Positions 51,235 through 60,524 of a DNA stretch of 64,000 bases are shown piece after piece. Origin of the DNA: an uncultured Candidatus Melainabacteria bacterium (lineage in GTDB: Bacteria; Cyanobacteriota; Vampirovibrionia; Gastranaerophilales; Gastranaerophilaceae). The stretch lies in NCBI GenBank assembly GCA_949841365.1, contig CATKZI010000001.1, positions 418,023 through 482,022 on the forward strand, in the 5' to 3' direction. How positions within the stretch are numbered: position 1 is the first letter of the stretch; every line of letters begins with the position of its first letter. Both the position numbers and the translations under genes were made by a program. Below the pieces are notes generated by a model, which was given only the letters and a program-made list of their open reading frames with translations, made no database searches and was not told the DNA's origin.

Positions 51235-54200
51235 ATGCAGACAGAAATTGCTGAAATATTAAATAATATGCGTGAGGAAAACCAGCGTAATATCGAAAAT
51301 TTTGAAAGAGTTCTTTCAGGAATTACTACAAAACTTGAGGCAATGGAGGAAGATAACGAGGCTGTTGATTTAGTCAGATTTTATATTGCAGAGTTAAAAA
51401 AGGCAATGGAAGACAGATTTAGTGCATCTATGATTAAGTATGATGCATTCGAAGCTTCTTTTGACGGTATTGTTTCTGCTCAAGCTCAGCTTGCAAAAAC
51501 TTCAGAATTAAAAGAATTGTTTGGTGTATTCAGTGCTCATAACGATGCATTCATGGCTGAGATTTCAGGTCAGAAAAATATGCTGGATGTTCTTGATGCA
51601 AAATTATCCCAAATTGATGAAAAATCTGTTGATAAAGAAGAATTATCATCAATGATTCAAGATGTTTCTTTGGATTTGACGGTTTTTGGTGAAAATATTC
51701 AAAAAACTTTTTCTCAGGTTGAAGAAAAATTAAATGATTTGGATATGTCAGAACGTTTAGATAATATTCACGAGGCTGTTCAAGAACTTAAAGAATTTAC
51801 TGTACCTGATTATTCCGAGGAGTTTCAAAACCTTGAAAAAAATCTTGAAAATATTTTGACAGAAGCTGATTTCGCAAATTTTAGAGAAGATCTAAGAGAT
51901 TTTATTCAAAAGATTATTGATAATTCATCTGCTTTAAATTCTGAATTATCATTCAGCACAGAAAGAATTTTGGATTCTGTAAATTCAATTGATTATTCCG
52001 ATTTAAAAGATGATTTATCCGTTCTGAGAAGCTGTTTGGACGATTTGAAACAGGTTTCTTATCAGGAATCTTTTGATGAAATTAACGGGCTGTTGGCACA
52101 TATCGGTGAAAACGTTCAAACATTGCGCGCTTCTATAGGTGCTGATGTGCAGGAGCATTACGGAGCGATTAAAGTAGGACTTGATGAACTTATTGTAAAT
52201 CTGCATGACATTAAAGATGACCTGTCAGCTGCTGCCGAAGATATTAAAGAAAATTCAAACAATAATTATAGTGCACTGAAAGATTATGTTGAGGAAGTTT
52301 CCTCAAATATGGGTTCACTGCTTGACAGTGTAAGTGTTTTGAAAACTGATACCGTTATCGGCAGAGAAAAACTTTATGAAATCAATGAAAAAATCGATAA
52401 ATTTGAACCTGTTGATTATTCTTATGATTTACAACAAATGGCTTCAAGATTAGATGATTTGACAGGTGAAACTTCTTCAATCAATACCAATATTGAAGAA
52501 AAATTTGAAAATATCAAAGAACTTGTCGAAGCTCTTGATAACTCGGAAGCTGTAAGAACTCAATTTGAAGGATTTGAAAAGGCTTTTGCGCAGATTGTTA
52601 CTGTTGACGATTTTTCACACTTTAAGAGCGAATTTGCAGAATTTCTTCAAAAAATTATTGATAATTCTACTGTTTTGTACGAAAATTCTAATTTTTTAAA
52701 AGAACAAAACCGCGAAGAATTTGAAAAAGTAAATAATGCTATTGAAAAAATAAACTCTAATTCCGAACTTAATTTTGGCGATTTAAAAAATTCATTTGAA
52801 AAAGTTGTATCGGAAATCTCTGAAATTAAAGATGATTTTGTTCAGAAAAATGATGCAAATGTATTTAATATTTCAACAGGTTTTGACAATGTGAAAATGT
52901 CATTGGAAAATGTTGTGTCGGCATTGCACTCAATGGGAGCAACAAATGAAAGTCTTTCCGCTGTGGATGAAAAAATTAACAGACTTAATGATGTTGTTTC
53001 AACGCTTTCTGCTGATTTATTGTTGAAACAGGACGAAGTAGTTCAGCATATTAATGATACAAATGATGTCCGTCTGGCTCAGATTAAAAGCGTAAGTGAA
53101 AATATTGACGGTATCAGAGGTTATATTGACGAGAGCGTTGAGTGTATTAAAAATTATATGGCGGAATTGGAAGTTTCTGCAAATTCTGCAAGATGTGCAG
53201 GTGATGAAAAATTAACTCAAAAACTTCTGGATTTGGAAACAGCGCTTGTTCAAAGTACAAATGAATATGAACAAAAAATGGAGCTTTTACAGGCTAAGAT
53301 TACGGAATTTGCTCATATTGTAGAAAACAGTAATTCTGATACAGAAGGAAAAATTGCATCATCTTTAGATGAAATTCAGGGTATAAAATCAGAACTTACA
53401 GCTTTAAATGACGGGCTGAAATCTTCTAAAATCTCTGTTGATGAAAAATTTGGAGAAACCGTTTCTTTAATTGATGCAGGTATTGAAAATATTATATTTA
53501 ATATTACAAATCTCAGCGATAATATTGTGAACGGTGTAGGCGGAACATTCAAAGATACTGTTTCGGGAATTGATGAAAAATTTGATAATTTATTTGATAT
53601 TATCAATGAAGTTAAAAATCAGCATACGCTTAATAATGTTGATTTAATTCAGGATATTGAAAATAAAGTTACTGCCTTGAAAGATGAATTGGGGCTTGTA
53701 AATTCAGATATTGCAAGTGCTTTAGAATGCAAATCGGAAGATATCATCAGAGCGTTTGAACCTGTGAGAACAGGTATTGAAGAGTTTGCAGGTTTTGATT
53801 TTGAAAAAATTCTTACAAGTTTGAAGTCTGAAATTGAATTGGCATTTATGAATTTTTCAGTTGATATAAATACTGAATTTGCATCAAATTCTCAGGCTGT
53901 TTCAAAACTTGAACAAGCTTTTAAAGAAACTTTCAACAAGTTATCCGATATTGAAGAATGTGTTCATGAAAAAATTCAGGATAATATTGAACTTTTGAAT
54001 GTGACTTTGGAAAATGCCTGCAGAGAGATAAAGGTCAATATTGAAGGTAAAATCGAAGATCAGATTTCAGAATTAAAAGATTATTTTGATGTTGCACTTA
54101 ATAATCACAGTGTTGAAAATTCTATTAGTGATTTGAAAACTGATTTTGGTTCTCAAATCGATGAAATAAGTACAAAACTGGATGTAATTGCTGCTGATAC

Positions 54201-55464
54201 TGCGGTTGATGAATTACAAAACAAAGTTGATGAAGTTTTGGAAAATAATGGTAAAATTTCAGCTTCTGTTCAACAATTTAACGGCAAATTTGATAATCTT
54301 TCACAAACCGAAGCTCATGTTTCCGATATGATTTCTGCTTTGCATGCAAAAGTTGATGCACTTGTCGAAGACAGTTCGGATTTTGATATTTTAGAAGAAA
54401 TTGACGGAATCAAGGATATTATCTTTGAACAACGCAAGTTTTTTGAAGTTTCTTCCGATGAAAAAGCTTCTGCTATCGACAAATATTTGAGAGATGTGCT
54501 TCTTAAGCTTGATAATGTCGATTTGGAGAAAAATGCAGATGATATTAAAGAATCTATTTTAAACGCTCTTGTTTCTCTTGTTGACCAGATTTCGTTTGTT
54601 GAAGAAACTGAAGAAATTAAAGATTTTGTTGAAGAAAAAACAGATGAAATCAATCAGAATTTGATTGATGTTAAAAATCAGTTGAAACAGTTAACTTCAC
54701 CGGGTGACGATTTTGACTACACATATACATTGCAGGATGTGGAATCTGATATTGCAAAATTAAGACTTGCGGTGACAAATATGTCAGGCAATGATTTCTC
54801 AGATGTTACCGATGAAATCAAAAAGATTGTTGATGCGGTTGAAGGTTTGGAAAACTCATTAACTCAAGAGCAGATTATTGATTTGAAATCTGATATTGAA
54901 AAATTGAGTGAAGATATTGTAAGCATCAGTTCACGCACCAATAAGCTTCTTTTAAATTCTGATGAATCATATAAAGCTTTGAATGACGGATTAAATAATT
55001 TCAGCAATATTATATATAAGCTTGAGGACAGGCTTAATTCTGATACAAGTGACAGAATTGAAAGAAAAATTGACGGTATTCACGCACTTGCTGTTGAGGC
55101 TGATAATGCCAATAAAGTTTCCCGTCAGGTTATGATGTATCTTGGTGAATGGATTGATTCTGCAGGTGAAAATATTTCAACAATAACTGAAAAAACCGCA
55201 GAAATTGACAGTATTAAGGAAAATATTCGGGAGTTGAGAGAAACTGTTCCCGACAAATCCGAAATTCTTGATGAAATTGAACGCAAGTTTGAAAAACAGG
55301 AAGAAAGAATTGACAGATTAGAAATGGGATTGGATAAAGTTCTTTCGATACTTGAGCAAAAAGATGATACAATATTGGAAAGAAAAGTAGATAATATTGA
55401 AAAATTATTGTCCGCTCTCGGTACAAATATAGAAAAGCTGACTTCTTATGTTGATGAAGAATAA
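51235..55464 (+). CDS. very large coiled-coil protein (1409 residues)
   Basis: The protein is dominated by heptad-like charged helices with few aromatic residues, including many Asp-Asn-Ser pairs, for example KIIDNSSALNSELSF and its near copy KIIDNSTVLYENSNF, so it has internal repeats of roughly 240 residues. No signal peptide, membrane helix or catalytic motif is seen; the pattern resembles apolipoprotein/laminin-type filaments or scaffolds. I use the ATG at 51235 because it follows AGAAAGAG at good spacing; the frame further upstream has no SD. Its last 17 nt overlap the next gene. It may be a cytoskeleton-like or cell-polarity scaffold, which is inference. Confidence 0.7.
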   Translation: MQTEIAEILNNMREENQRNIENFERVLSGITTKLEAMEEDNEAVDLVRFYIAELKKAMEDRFSASMIKYDAFEASFDGIVSAQAQLAKTSELKELFGVFSAHNDAFMAEISGQKNMLDVLDAKLSQIDEKSVDKEELSSMIQDVSLDLTVFGENIQKTFSQVEEKLNDLDMSERLDNIHEAVQELKEFTVPDYSEEFQNLEKNLENILTEADFANFREDLRDFIQKIIDNSSALNSELSFSTERILDSVNSIDYSDLKDDLSVLRSCLDDLKQVSYQESFDEINGLLAHIGENVQTLRASIGADVQEHYGAIKVGLDELIVNLHDIKDDLSAAAEDIKENSNNNYSALKDYVEEVSSNMGSLLDSVSVLKTDTVIGREKLYEINEKIDKFEPVDYSYDLQQMASRLDDLTGETSSINTNIEEKFENIKELVEALDNSEAVRTQFEGFEKAFAQIVTVDDFSHFKSEFAEFLQKIIDNSTVLYENSNFLKEQNREEFEKVNNAIEKINSNSELNFGDLKNSFEKVVSEISEIKDDFVQKNDANVFNISTGFDNVKMSLENVVSALHSMGATNESLSAVDEKINRLNDVVSTLSADLLLKQDEVVQHINDTNDVRLAQIKSVSENIDGIRGYIDESVECIKNYMAELEVSANSARCAGDEKLTQKLLDLETALVQSTNEYEQKMELLQAKITEFAHIVENSNSDTEGKIASSLDEIQGIKSELTALNDGLKSSKISVDEKFGETVSLIDAGIENIIFNITNLSDNIVNGVGGTFKDTVSGIDEKFDNLFDIINEVKNQHTLNNVDLIQDIENKVTALKDELGLVNSDIASALECKSEDIIRAFEPVRTGIEEFAGFDFEKILTSLKSEIELAFMNFSVDINTEFASNSQAVSKLEQAFKETFNKLSDIEECVHEKIQDNIELLNVTLENACREIKVNIEGKIEDQISELKDYFDVALNNHSVENSISDLKTDFGSQIDEISTKLDVIAADTAVDELQNKVDEVLENNGKISASVQQFNGKFDNLSQTEAHVSDMISALHAKVDALVEDSSDFDILEEIDGIKDIIFEQRKFFEVSSDEKASAIDKYLRDVLLKLDNVDLEKNADDIKESILNALVSLVDQISFVEETEEIKDFVEEKTDEINQNLIDVKNQLKQLTSPGDDFDYTYTLQDVESDIAKLRLAVTNMSGNDFSDVTDEIKKIVDAVEGLENSLTQEQIIDLKSDIEKLSEDIVSISSRTNKLLLNSDESYKALNDGLNNFSNIIYKLEDRLNSDTSDRIERKIDGIHALAVEADNANKVSRQVMMYLGEWIDSAGENISTITEKTAEIDSIKENIRELRETVPDKSEILDEIERKFEKQEERIDRLEMGLDKVLSILEQKDDTILERKVDNIEKLLSALGTNIEKLTSYVDEE

Positions 55465-56827
55465 ATTAATATCTGATTTAAAAAAAGAATTACCCTGTGT
55501 TTTAGATACATTAGAGGAACGCTATGCCTATTCTCAGGATGCAACAAATTTAAGACAGATAAGTAATATTGCAGATGCTGTTGTTTTTGTCGAAACTGTT
55601 GAAGATGTTCAGCGTGTTGTGAAAATTGCCAATAAACACAAAACTCCGATAATTTGCCGCGGTGCGGGGACGAATGTTGTCGGGGCATGTTCTGTTGTGC
55701 ATGGCGGGATTATTTTGAACTTTTCTAAAATGAATAAAATTTTAGAGATTAATCGCGATAATATGACGGCAATTGTTGAACCGGGGGTAGTACTTGGAGA
55801 TTTGCAGAAAGAAGTTGAAAAGCTCGGTTTGTTTTATCCGCCCGATCCATCAAATCTTGCTGTATCAACAATCGGCGGAAGTATTGCACAAAGTTCGGGC
55901 GGGGCAAAGTCTTTCAAATACGGTACAACAAAGGATTATGTGGTTGACCTGAAAGTTGTCATGGCAAACGGAGAAATTTTGAGGACAGGTGCTAATACAA
56001 TTAAAAATGCGACGGGTTATAATCTCGGAAGTTTGTTTGTCGGTTCTGAAGGAACGCTTGGTATTGTTGTTGAAGCGACTTTGAAACTTATTCCGATGCC
56101 TGAAAGCAGAAAAGTTTTGTCGGCGTATTTTGATACTGTCGAGGATGCTGTAAATGCTGTCAATTCTGTTATTGAACAGAGAATTTATCCTGCAACCATT
56201 GATTTTATGGATAAAAATGCGCTTCAAACCGTTGAAAAGTTTTATCCCGCAAATCTTTTGACTGATAAAGAAGCAATGCTTCTGATTGAAATTGACGGGT
56301 TTGAATGTTCAATGAATTATCAGGAAAATATTATCGTAAATATTTTAAAATCTTGCAAAGCTTGTGAAATTCAAGCATCCCACAATGATGAGGAGTATAA
56401 TAAAATTTGGACGGCAAGACGTTCTTCAATGGGAGCATGTGCAAGATTAAAACCGAATGTTACGACAGATGATGTTATTGTTCCGCGCGAAAATTTGGCT
56501 GAATTGGTTTTGGGGATTCGGGCAATTTGTGAAAAATATAATCTGGATGTCTGCATGGTAGGTCATGTCGGCGACGGAAGTGTTCATCCGCAAATTCCTA
56601 TTGATTATAGTAATGAAGATGAATACAGGCGTTATAAACTTGCAAAAAGCGAGATTTATGATTTGACGGCAAAACTTGACGGGATTTTATCGGGTGAGCA
56701 TGGAATAGGTTCGGAAAAACGCAAGCATATCCATAAAGTTGTAAACTCTGTTGCATTGGATTATATGCGGAAAATCAAAAAAACTTTTGACCCGAATAAT
56801 ATTTTAAACCCGTATAAGATATTTTAA
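55448..56827 (+). CDS. FAD-binding oxidase, GlcD family (glycolate/lactate dehydrogenase subunit)
   Basis: The 459-residue protein is a VAO/PCMH-type flavoprotein. The FAD domain has VVFVETVEDVQRVVKIANKH, PIICRGAGTNVVGACSVVHGGIILN, GGSIAQSSGGAKSFKYGTTKDYV and NATGYNLGSLFVGSEGTLGIV, while the C-terminal cap has HVGDGSVHPQIPID and SGEHGIGSEKRKHI. It resembles GlcD and D-lactate dehydrogenases. The associated GlcE/GlcF genes are not next to it. The start overlaps the coiled-coil gene, with no clear ribosome-binding site. Confidence 0.88.
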   Translation: MLMKNKLISDLKKELPCVLDTLEERYAYSQDATNLRQISNIADAVVFVETVEDVQRVVKIANKHKTPIICRGAGTNVVGACSVVHGGIILNFSKMNKILEINRDNMTAIVEPGVVLGDLQKEVEKLGLFYPPDPSNLAVSTIGGSIAQSSGGAKSFKYGTTKDYVVDLKVVMANGEILRTGANTIKNATGYNLGSLFVGSEGTLGIVVEATLKLIPMPESRKVLSAYFDTVEDAVNAVNSVIEQRIYPATIDFMDKNALQTVEKFYPANLLTDKEAMLLIEIDGFECSMNYQENIIVNILKSCKACEIQASHNDEEYNKIWTARRSSMGACARLKPNVTTDDVIVPRENLAELVLGIRAICEKYNLDVCMVGHVGDGSVHPQIPIDYSNEDEYRRYKLAKSEIYDLTAKLDGILSGEHGIGSEKRKHIHKVVNSVALDYMRKIKKTFDPNNILNPYKIF

Positions 56828-56942
56828 TGATATTGCATTTTATTGTTAATTGTAATATAATCAAGATAAAGGGTGTACCACAAACCCTGCCTGCCCACAC
56901 ACGTATTTACTAAGAAATCGGTGGTGAAAGGAGGGTGCAACT

Positions 56943-57020
56943 ATGATTGACAAAATAATAATGCTACTACTGGCATTTGGCTTTGCAGTAATAGCATTAA
57001 AATTACTTTTATCAACATAG
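56943..57020 (+). CDS. 25-residue single-helix membrane peptide (type I toxin-like)
   Basis: An ATG with AAAGGAGGG before it starts a 25-residue peptide, MIDKII followed by a hydrophobic stretch (LLLAFGFAVIALKLLL) and ending ST. One short transmembrane helix with few charges is typical of type I toxin peptides such as TisB or Fst. A long stem-loop (57017-57076) starts at the stop codon and could be a terminator or the base-pairing region for an antisense RNA. No antisense gene is proven. It could also be a small membrane subunit. Confidence 0.5.
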   Translation: MIDKIIMLLLAFGFAVIALKLLLST

Positions 57021-57076
57021 GGTACTAAGAAGAAGTCCTTGGCAGTGATCTTAAGTTGTCAGGGACTTCACCCTAT
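57017..57076. terminator. long stem-loop after the 25-residue peptide gene
   Basis: ATAGGGT (57017-57023), GAAGTCC (57032-57038) and TTGGCA pair with TGTCA, GGACTTC and ACCCTAT (57057-57076). The stem is interrupted by an 8-nt bulge and overlaps the stop codon. There is no T tract, so it may be an RNA stability or antisense-target element rather than a simple terminator. Confidence 0.6.
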
Positions 57077-57266
57077 GTACACATTATTTACGATTTTGTT
57101 AAATTTGTCAAGCGTGATTCTTCATTTCTTTCTTTTTGTTGCACTTATATTAAATGCTTGTGAAATATCATATAATCATACTAATGATAATTTTAATCAT
57201 TACAATGATGCGACAAATAAGTATTACTAAAATATAATTATTTCTATAAAATAGAAAGGATTGATT

Positions 57267-57491
57267 ATGAGTGACAAGTTTTACAAGAAAACAAAAATTG
57301 AAATAGCGGATTTTATTAGTTCTATTGAAAGGTTGTCAAATGCTATTATGATTTTGAATACTTTTTATGATTTGTGTTTTAAAGATTATGATGAGTTTTG
57401 GAGAATTAACGGGCTTATTCAGGCTGTTATGGTAGAACATGATGCGGTTATGGAAGAAGCTCAATCGCTCAGGGAATTATTTTTGGATTAA
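57267..57491 (+). CDS. 74-residue helical protein
   Basis: A GAAAGGA site precedes this small helical product. It shows SIERLSNAIMILNTFYDLCFKDYDEFWRINGLIQAVMVEHDAV, with aromatic and acidic residues. The segment aligns by eye with the 76-residue gene product at 24427 in the island, suggesting a paralogous small-protein family. No domain is known. It lies 9 nt before the metallopeptidase gene and may be co-transcribed with it. Confidence 0.6.
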   Translation: MSDKFYKKTKIEIADFISSIERLSNAIMILNTFYDLCFKDYDEFWRINGLIQAVMVEHDAVMEEAQSLRELFLD

Positions 57492-57500
57492 AATATTGGT

Positions 57501-58307
57501 ATGGATAAAAATGAACTTATTCAATACTTTAAATCTCTCGGATTGACCGTGTACACGACGACTAAAGCGCGCGGGCATCAGGGGTTTTTTCTCAAAAATC
57601 GTATTGATATTTCCAAAAATACTCCCGAAAATAGAATTGTTCCGACACTTCTTCATGAATTTGCACATTATATTCATTCCAAAATCGAACCCGATATGAA
57701 CAAAACAGGCGGAACATTGCAGGCTTTATTCGGGTCGGACAAATATAAGGATGAATTGATTAAGATAACAAATTTTGTTGATGAAGATTCACTCTGTGTA
57801 AGACTTTACGAGCACAAAGACAGGGTTAAAACTAAAATTAAAGAGCATGAAGAAATTATAAAAACATATTATCCGAAATTTCAGCGTTCTAAAAAGTTTA
57901 AAGAGTTTGATAAATATATAAAACGCTCAAATGCACGATATCTTTTGAAATATGACAGGGTAAAACTTATTGAAGGCGGATTTTTTAAGAGAACTGTAAA
58001 GCTTTATACCATAGACAATATTGAAAAAGATTTTACGGACATGCCAAAAGCGTTTGCTTCATATATAAGATTAAAGTCTTATCAAAAAAAGCAGGCTCGA
58101 ATTTCCGCTCGTATAAACAAATTTAAAAAATACTATGAAAAACCGACAGAACTTTTTGCGCGGTTGGTTGAGGGAATTTACCTTGATGCAGAATGGGTTG
58201 AGGCTATTGCGCCAAATGTTTCAAGAGAATTTTTTGACCGTTTGAATGACGGGTATTATATGGAGCTTAAAAATGTTCTCAGCTTTGCATATAAACATTC
58301 GGCATGA
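57501..58307 (+). CDS. zincin-like metallopeptidase
   Basis: The 268-residue protein has HEFAH at residues 52-56 in TLLHEFAHYIHS, the HExxH zinc-binding motif, and a possible third ligand in EKPTELFARLVEG near residue 213. The rest is basic and helical. The motif resembles SprT-like and ImmA-like proteases; a known family cannot be assigned with confidence. It may act in the cytoplasm on a regulatory protein. It is convergent with the CheR-like gene and overlaps its end by 29 nt. The AT box TAAAAT 6 nt before the ATG is another possible leaderless start. Confidence 0.72.
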   Translation: MDKNELIQYFKSLGLTVYTTTKARGHQGFFLKNRIDISKNTPENRIVPTLLHEFAHYIHSKIEPDMNKTGGTLQALFGSDKYKDELIKITNFVDEDSLCVRLYEHKDRVKTKIKEHEEIIKTYYPKFQRSKKFKEFDKYIKRSNARYLLKYDRVKLIEGGFFKRTVKLYTIDNIEKDFTDMPKAFASYIRLKSYQKKQARISARINKFKKYYEKPTELFARLVEGIYLDAEWVEAIAPNVSREFFDRLNDGYYMELKNVLSFAYKHSA

Positions 58308-59022
58308 CTCTGATAAATCCTTTGGTTTCTAAGATTTCATTGATTTTTGTGTCATGTTCGCCCGTAATAAACAAACTTCCTTTTTTCAGTTTGCAAGCGG
58401 CAAGAGTTGTAAAATGATCAATTTCTCTATCGGATAAAAAGAAAAGAACATTTCTGCACATTATGACTGTATTTGAATTGTCCTCATGCTCTCTTAAAAT
58501 ATCAAACATGTCGGCATTTTGAAATTTTACTCTATCTGTAAGAGCTTTCGATACTTTGAATGTTTTTGAAGGTTTAATTTGCAAATCTGTATCTTTTAAT
58601 GTATCACCGTCAATATTTAATTCTTTATCAGATTTTTGAAAATATTTTTTAAAATCAATTCCGTGTTCATTAAATTTTGATTTGTCAGTTATATTGATGT
58701 TTAACAGTCCGCTTTTTGATGCATTGCAAATTTCTTCATCAATGTCATAAGCTTTTATAGGGAAAAATTTATCGGTATTTTTATGCTTTTCAAGCAGGGA
58801 AATTATTTGTGTATAAGCTTCCGAGCCGTCAGATGATGCAAATTGGATAAATTGTACATTTTCTTTATCCTTGAAATGCTTTACCATAAAATCGGTGAAT
58901 CTTTCCCAATCCAAATCTGCGCGGAATAAACGCGTGTATGTTCCGACGGGATTGCCATCTTCGGTTTTATAAACCCTTGTATTTGAACAAAAGTGTATAT
59001 ACGGGCAGAAAGATACCTTCAT
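58279..59022 (-). CDS. CheR-like SAM-dependent methyltransferase
   Basis: The protein of 247 residues has CheR-like segments: FIQFASSDGSEAYTQII, equivalent to the CheR SAM motif ACSTGEEPYSLAM, KAYDIDEEICNASKSG, and VIMCRNVLFFLSDREIDHF matching the CheR IxCRNVLIYF motif. The N-terminal CheR domain that recognises chemoreceptors is not evident, and no chemotaxis gene lies nearby, so the substrate need not be a chemoreceptor. It converges with the metallopeptidase gene. Confidence 0.7.
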   Translation of the reverse strand: MKVSFCPYIHFCSNTRVYKTEDGNPVGTYTRLFRADLDWERFTDFMVKHFKDKENVQFIQFASSDGSEAYTQIISLLEKHKNTDKFFPIKAYDIDEEICNASKSGLLNINITDKSKFNEHGIDFKKYFQKSDKELNIDGDTLKDTDLQIKPSKTFKVSKALTDRVKFQNADMFDILREHEDNSNTVIMCRNVLFFLSDREIDHFTTLAACKLKKGSLFITGEHDTKINEILETKGFIRVMPNVYMQS

Positions 59023-59054
59023 TTAATTTTTAAAACCCGTCAAAATAAAATTTG

Positions 59055-60437
59055 CTATACGCGTCCGTACATATCTTCGTAACGGACAATATCTTCTTCA
59101 ATCAGCGGGTCACCCTTTTGAACTTCAATAATTTCCAAATCTTCTTTATAAGGATTTTGGAGAGAGTGGATTGCTTTTAGCGGAATATCTACACTGTGAC
59201 CCGGTGATAAGATAAAATCTTTATCTTCAAGTATTACTTTTGCAGTTCCTGACAAAACAACCCAGTGCTCACTTCTGAAATTATGAGATTGAACAGATAA
59301 TTTTTGACCCGGATTTACATGGATAATTTTTGTCATAAAACCTTCACCCTGTGCGATTACCGTATAAAATCCCCATGGACGGTAAACTGTTTTATGAACA
59401 AGGTGGGTATTATCATTTTGTTTTTTCAAAGTTTCATAAATATGTTTAACGTTTTGAGTTTGGTCTTTTTTGCAGGCAAGAATTGCATCTTCTGTTTCAA
59501 CGATTACTGTATCTTCCAAACCTATTGTTGCAACAAGTTTTGATGATGAATATACAAATGAATTTTTAGAGTTTTCATCAAGAACATGACCTACAAAAAC
59601 ATTTCCGTGTTCATCTTTTTTGCTTACATCATAGATTGACTGCCATGAACCCAAATCGTTCCAGTCGCTTTCCAATTTTACAAGAGCGATTTTGTCTGAT
59701 TTTTCCATAATCGCATAATCAATAGAAATGCTTGGCATTTTATCAAAATTAATAAACGGAATATCATTTTTTGATGAGAAATCAAATTCCTCTGAAACTT
59801 GCGCTATTTCAGGGGCATGCTTTAATGTTTCATGGAACAGAGTTGAAGCTTTGAACATGAAAATTCCGCTGTTCCAGAAATAAGTTCCTGCAGATAAATA
59901 TTTTTTAGCGGTTTCGAGGTTTGGTTTTTCGACAAATTCTTTTACCTTAAATCCTTCATTCAATTTTTCGCATGTATTAATATATCCGTAACCTGTTTCG
60001 GGATAATTCGGTTCGATGCCGAAAGTTACGATATAACCTTGTTCTGCTAATTTTTCACCTTTTTTAACCGTTGATAAGAATTTTTCATTGTTTTCAATCA
60101 AATGGTCAGACGGAACAACAATAATTACAGGATCTGAATTTGATTTTTGCATAATATATTTTGTTGCCAAAACTATTGCGGGAGCTGTATTTTTAGCTAC
60201 GGGTTCCGATAGTACGACAGGGTTATCTGTCAATTCCGATAACTGCATTTTTACATTTGAGGCATGCTTTGTATTTGTGATGCTTACAATTTCTGAAGTG
60301 CAGTGCAATAATCTTTCATAAGTAGATTGCAGTAAACTTTTGTCCGAATTCAAGTTAAGTAACTGTTTCGGATATAATTCTCTTGATAAAGGCCATAGTC
60401 TGCTTCCCGAACCGCCTGCTAAAATAATTGCGTACAT
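59055..60437 (-). CDS. manC: mannose-1-phosphate guanylyltransferase / mannose-6-phosphate isomerase
   Basis: The 460-residue bifunctional protein has the nucleotidyltransferase domain (residues 1-280) with GGSGSRLWPLSRELYPKQLL and VPSDHLIENNEKFL, and the C-terminal cupin isomerase (about residues 340-455) with TKIIHVNPGQKLSVQSHNFRSEHWVVLSGTAKV. It makes GDP-mannose for glycans and lipopolysaccharide. A GGAG site precedes the ATG. No other sugar genes flank it; it may act with surface polysaccharide genes elsewhere. Confidence 0.95.
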   Translation of the reverse strand: MYAIILAGGSGSRLWPLSRELYPKQLLNLNSDKSLLQSTYERLLHCTSEIVSITNTKHASNVKMQLSELTDNPVVLSEPVAKNTAPAIVLATKYIMQKSNSDPVIIVVPSDHLIENNEKFLSTVKKGEKLAEQGYIVTFGIEPNYPETGYGYINTCEKLNEGFKVKEFVEKPNLETAKKYLSAGTYFWNSGIFMFKASTLFHETLKHAPEIAQVSEEFDFSSKNDIPFINFDKMPSISIDYAIMEKSDKIALVKLESDWNDLGSWQSIYDVSKKDEHGNVFVGHVLDENSKNSFVYSSSKLVATIGLEDTVIVETEDAILACKKDQTQNVKHIYETLKKQNDNTHLVHKTVYRPWGFYTVIAQGEGFMTKIIHVNPGQKLSVQSHNFRSEHWVVLSGTAKVILEDKDFILSPGHSVDIPLKAIHSLQNPYKEDLEIIEVQKGDPLIEEDIVRYEDMYGRV

Positions 60438-60486
60438 AAATTTTCTCTCCTATATATTTATATATATAGCATAAAATATTAATTTC

Positions 60487-60515
60487 TTGAAATATATATT
60501 AATTTTTGGTAATAT
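60487..60515 (+). promoter_or_regulatory. promoter of the lytic transglycosylase gene
   Basis: TTGAAA, 17 bases, TAATAT, with the ATG 9 nt after the -10 box and no ribosome-binding site. Confidence 0.5.
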
Positions 60516-60524
60516 ATATATATA

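Noticed and set aside
57039..57230. 63-codon hydrophobic frame overlapping the stem-loop
   Set aside because: The start is a TTG inside the hairpin with no ribosome-binding site, so it is probably a shadow of the structured region.
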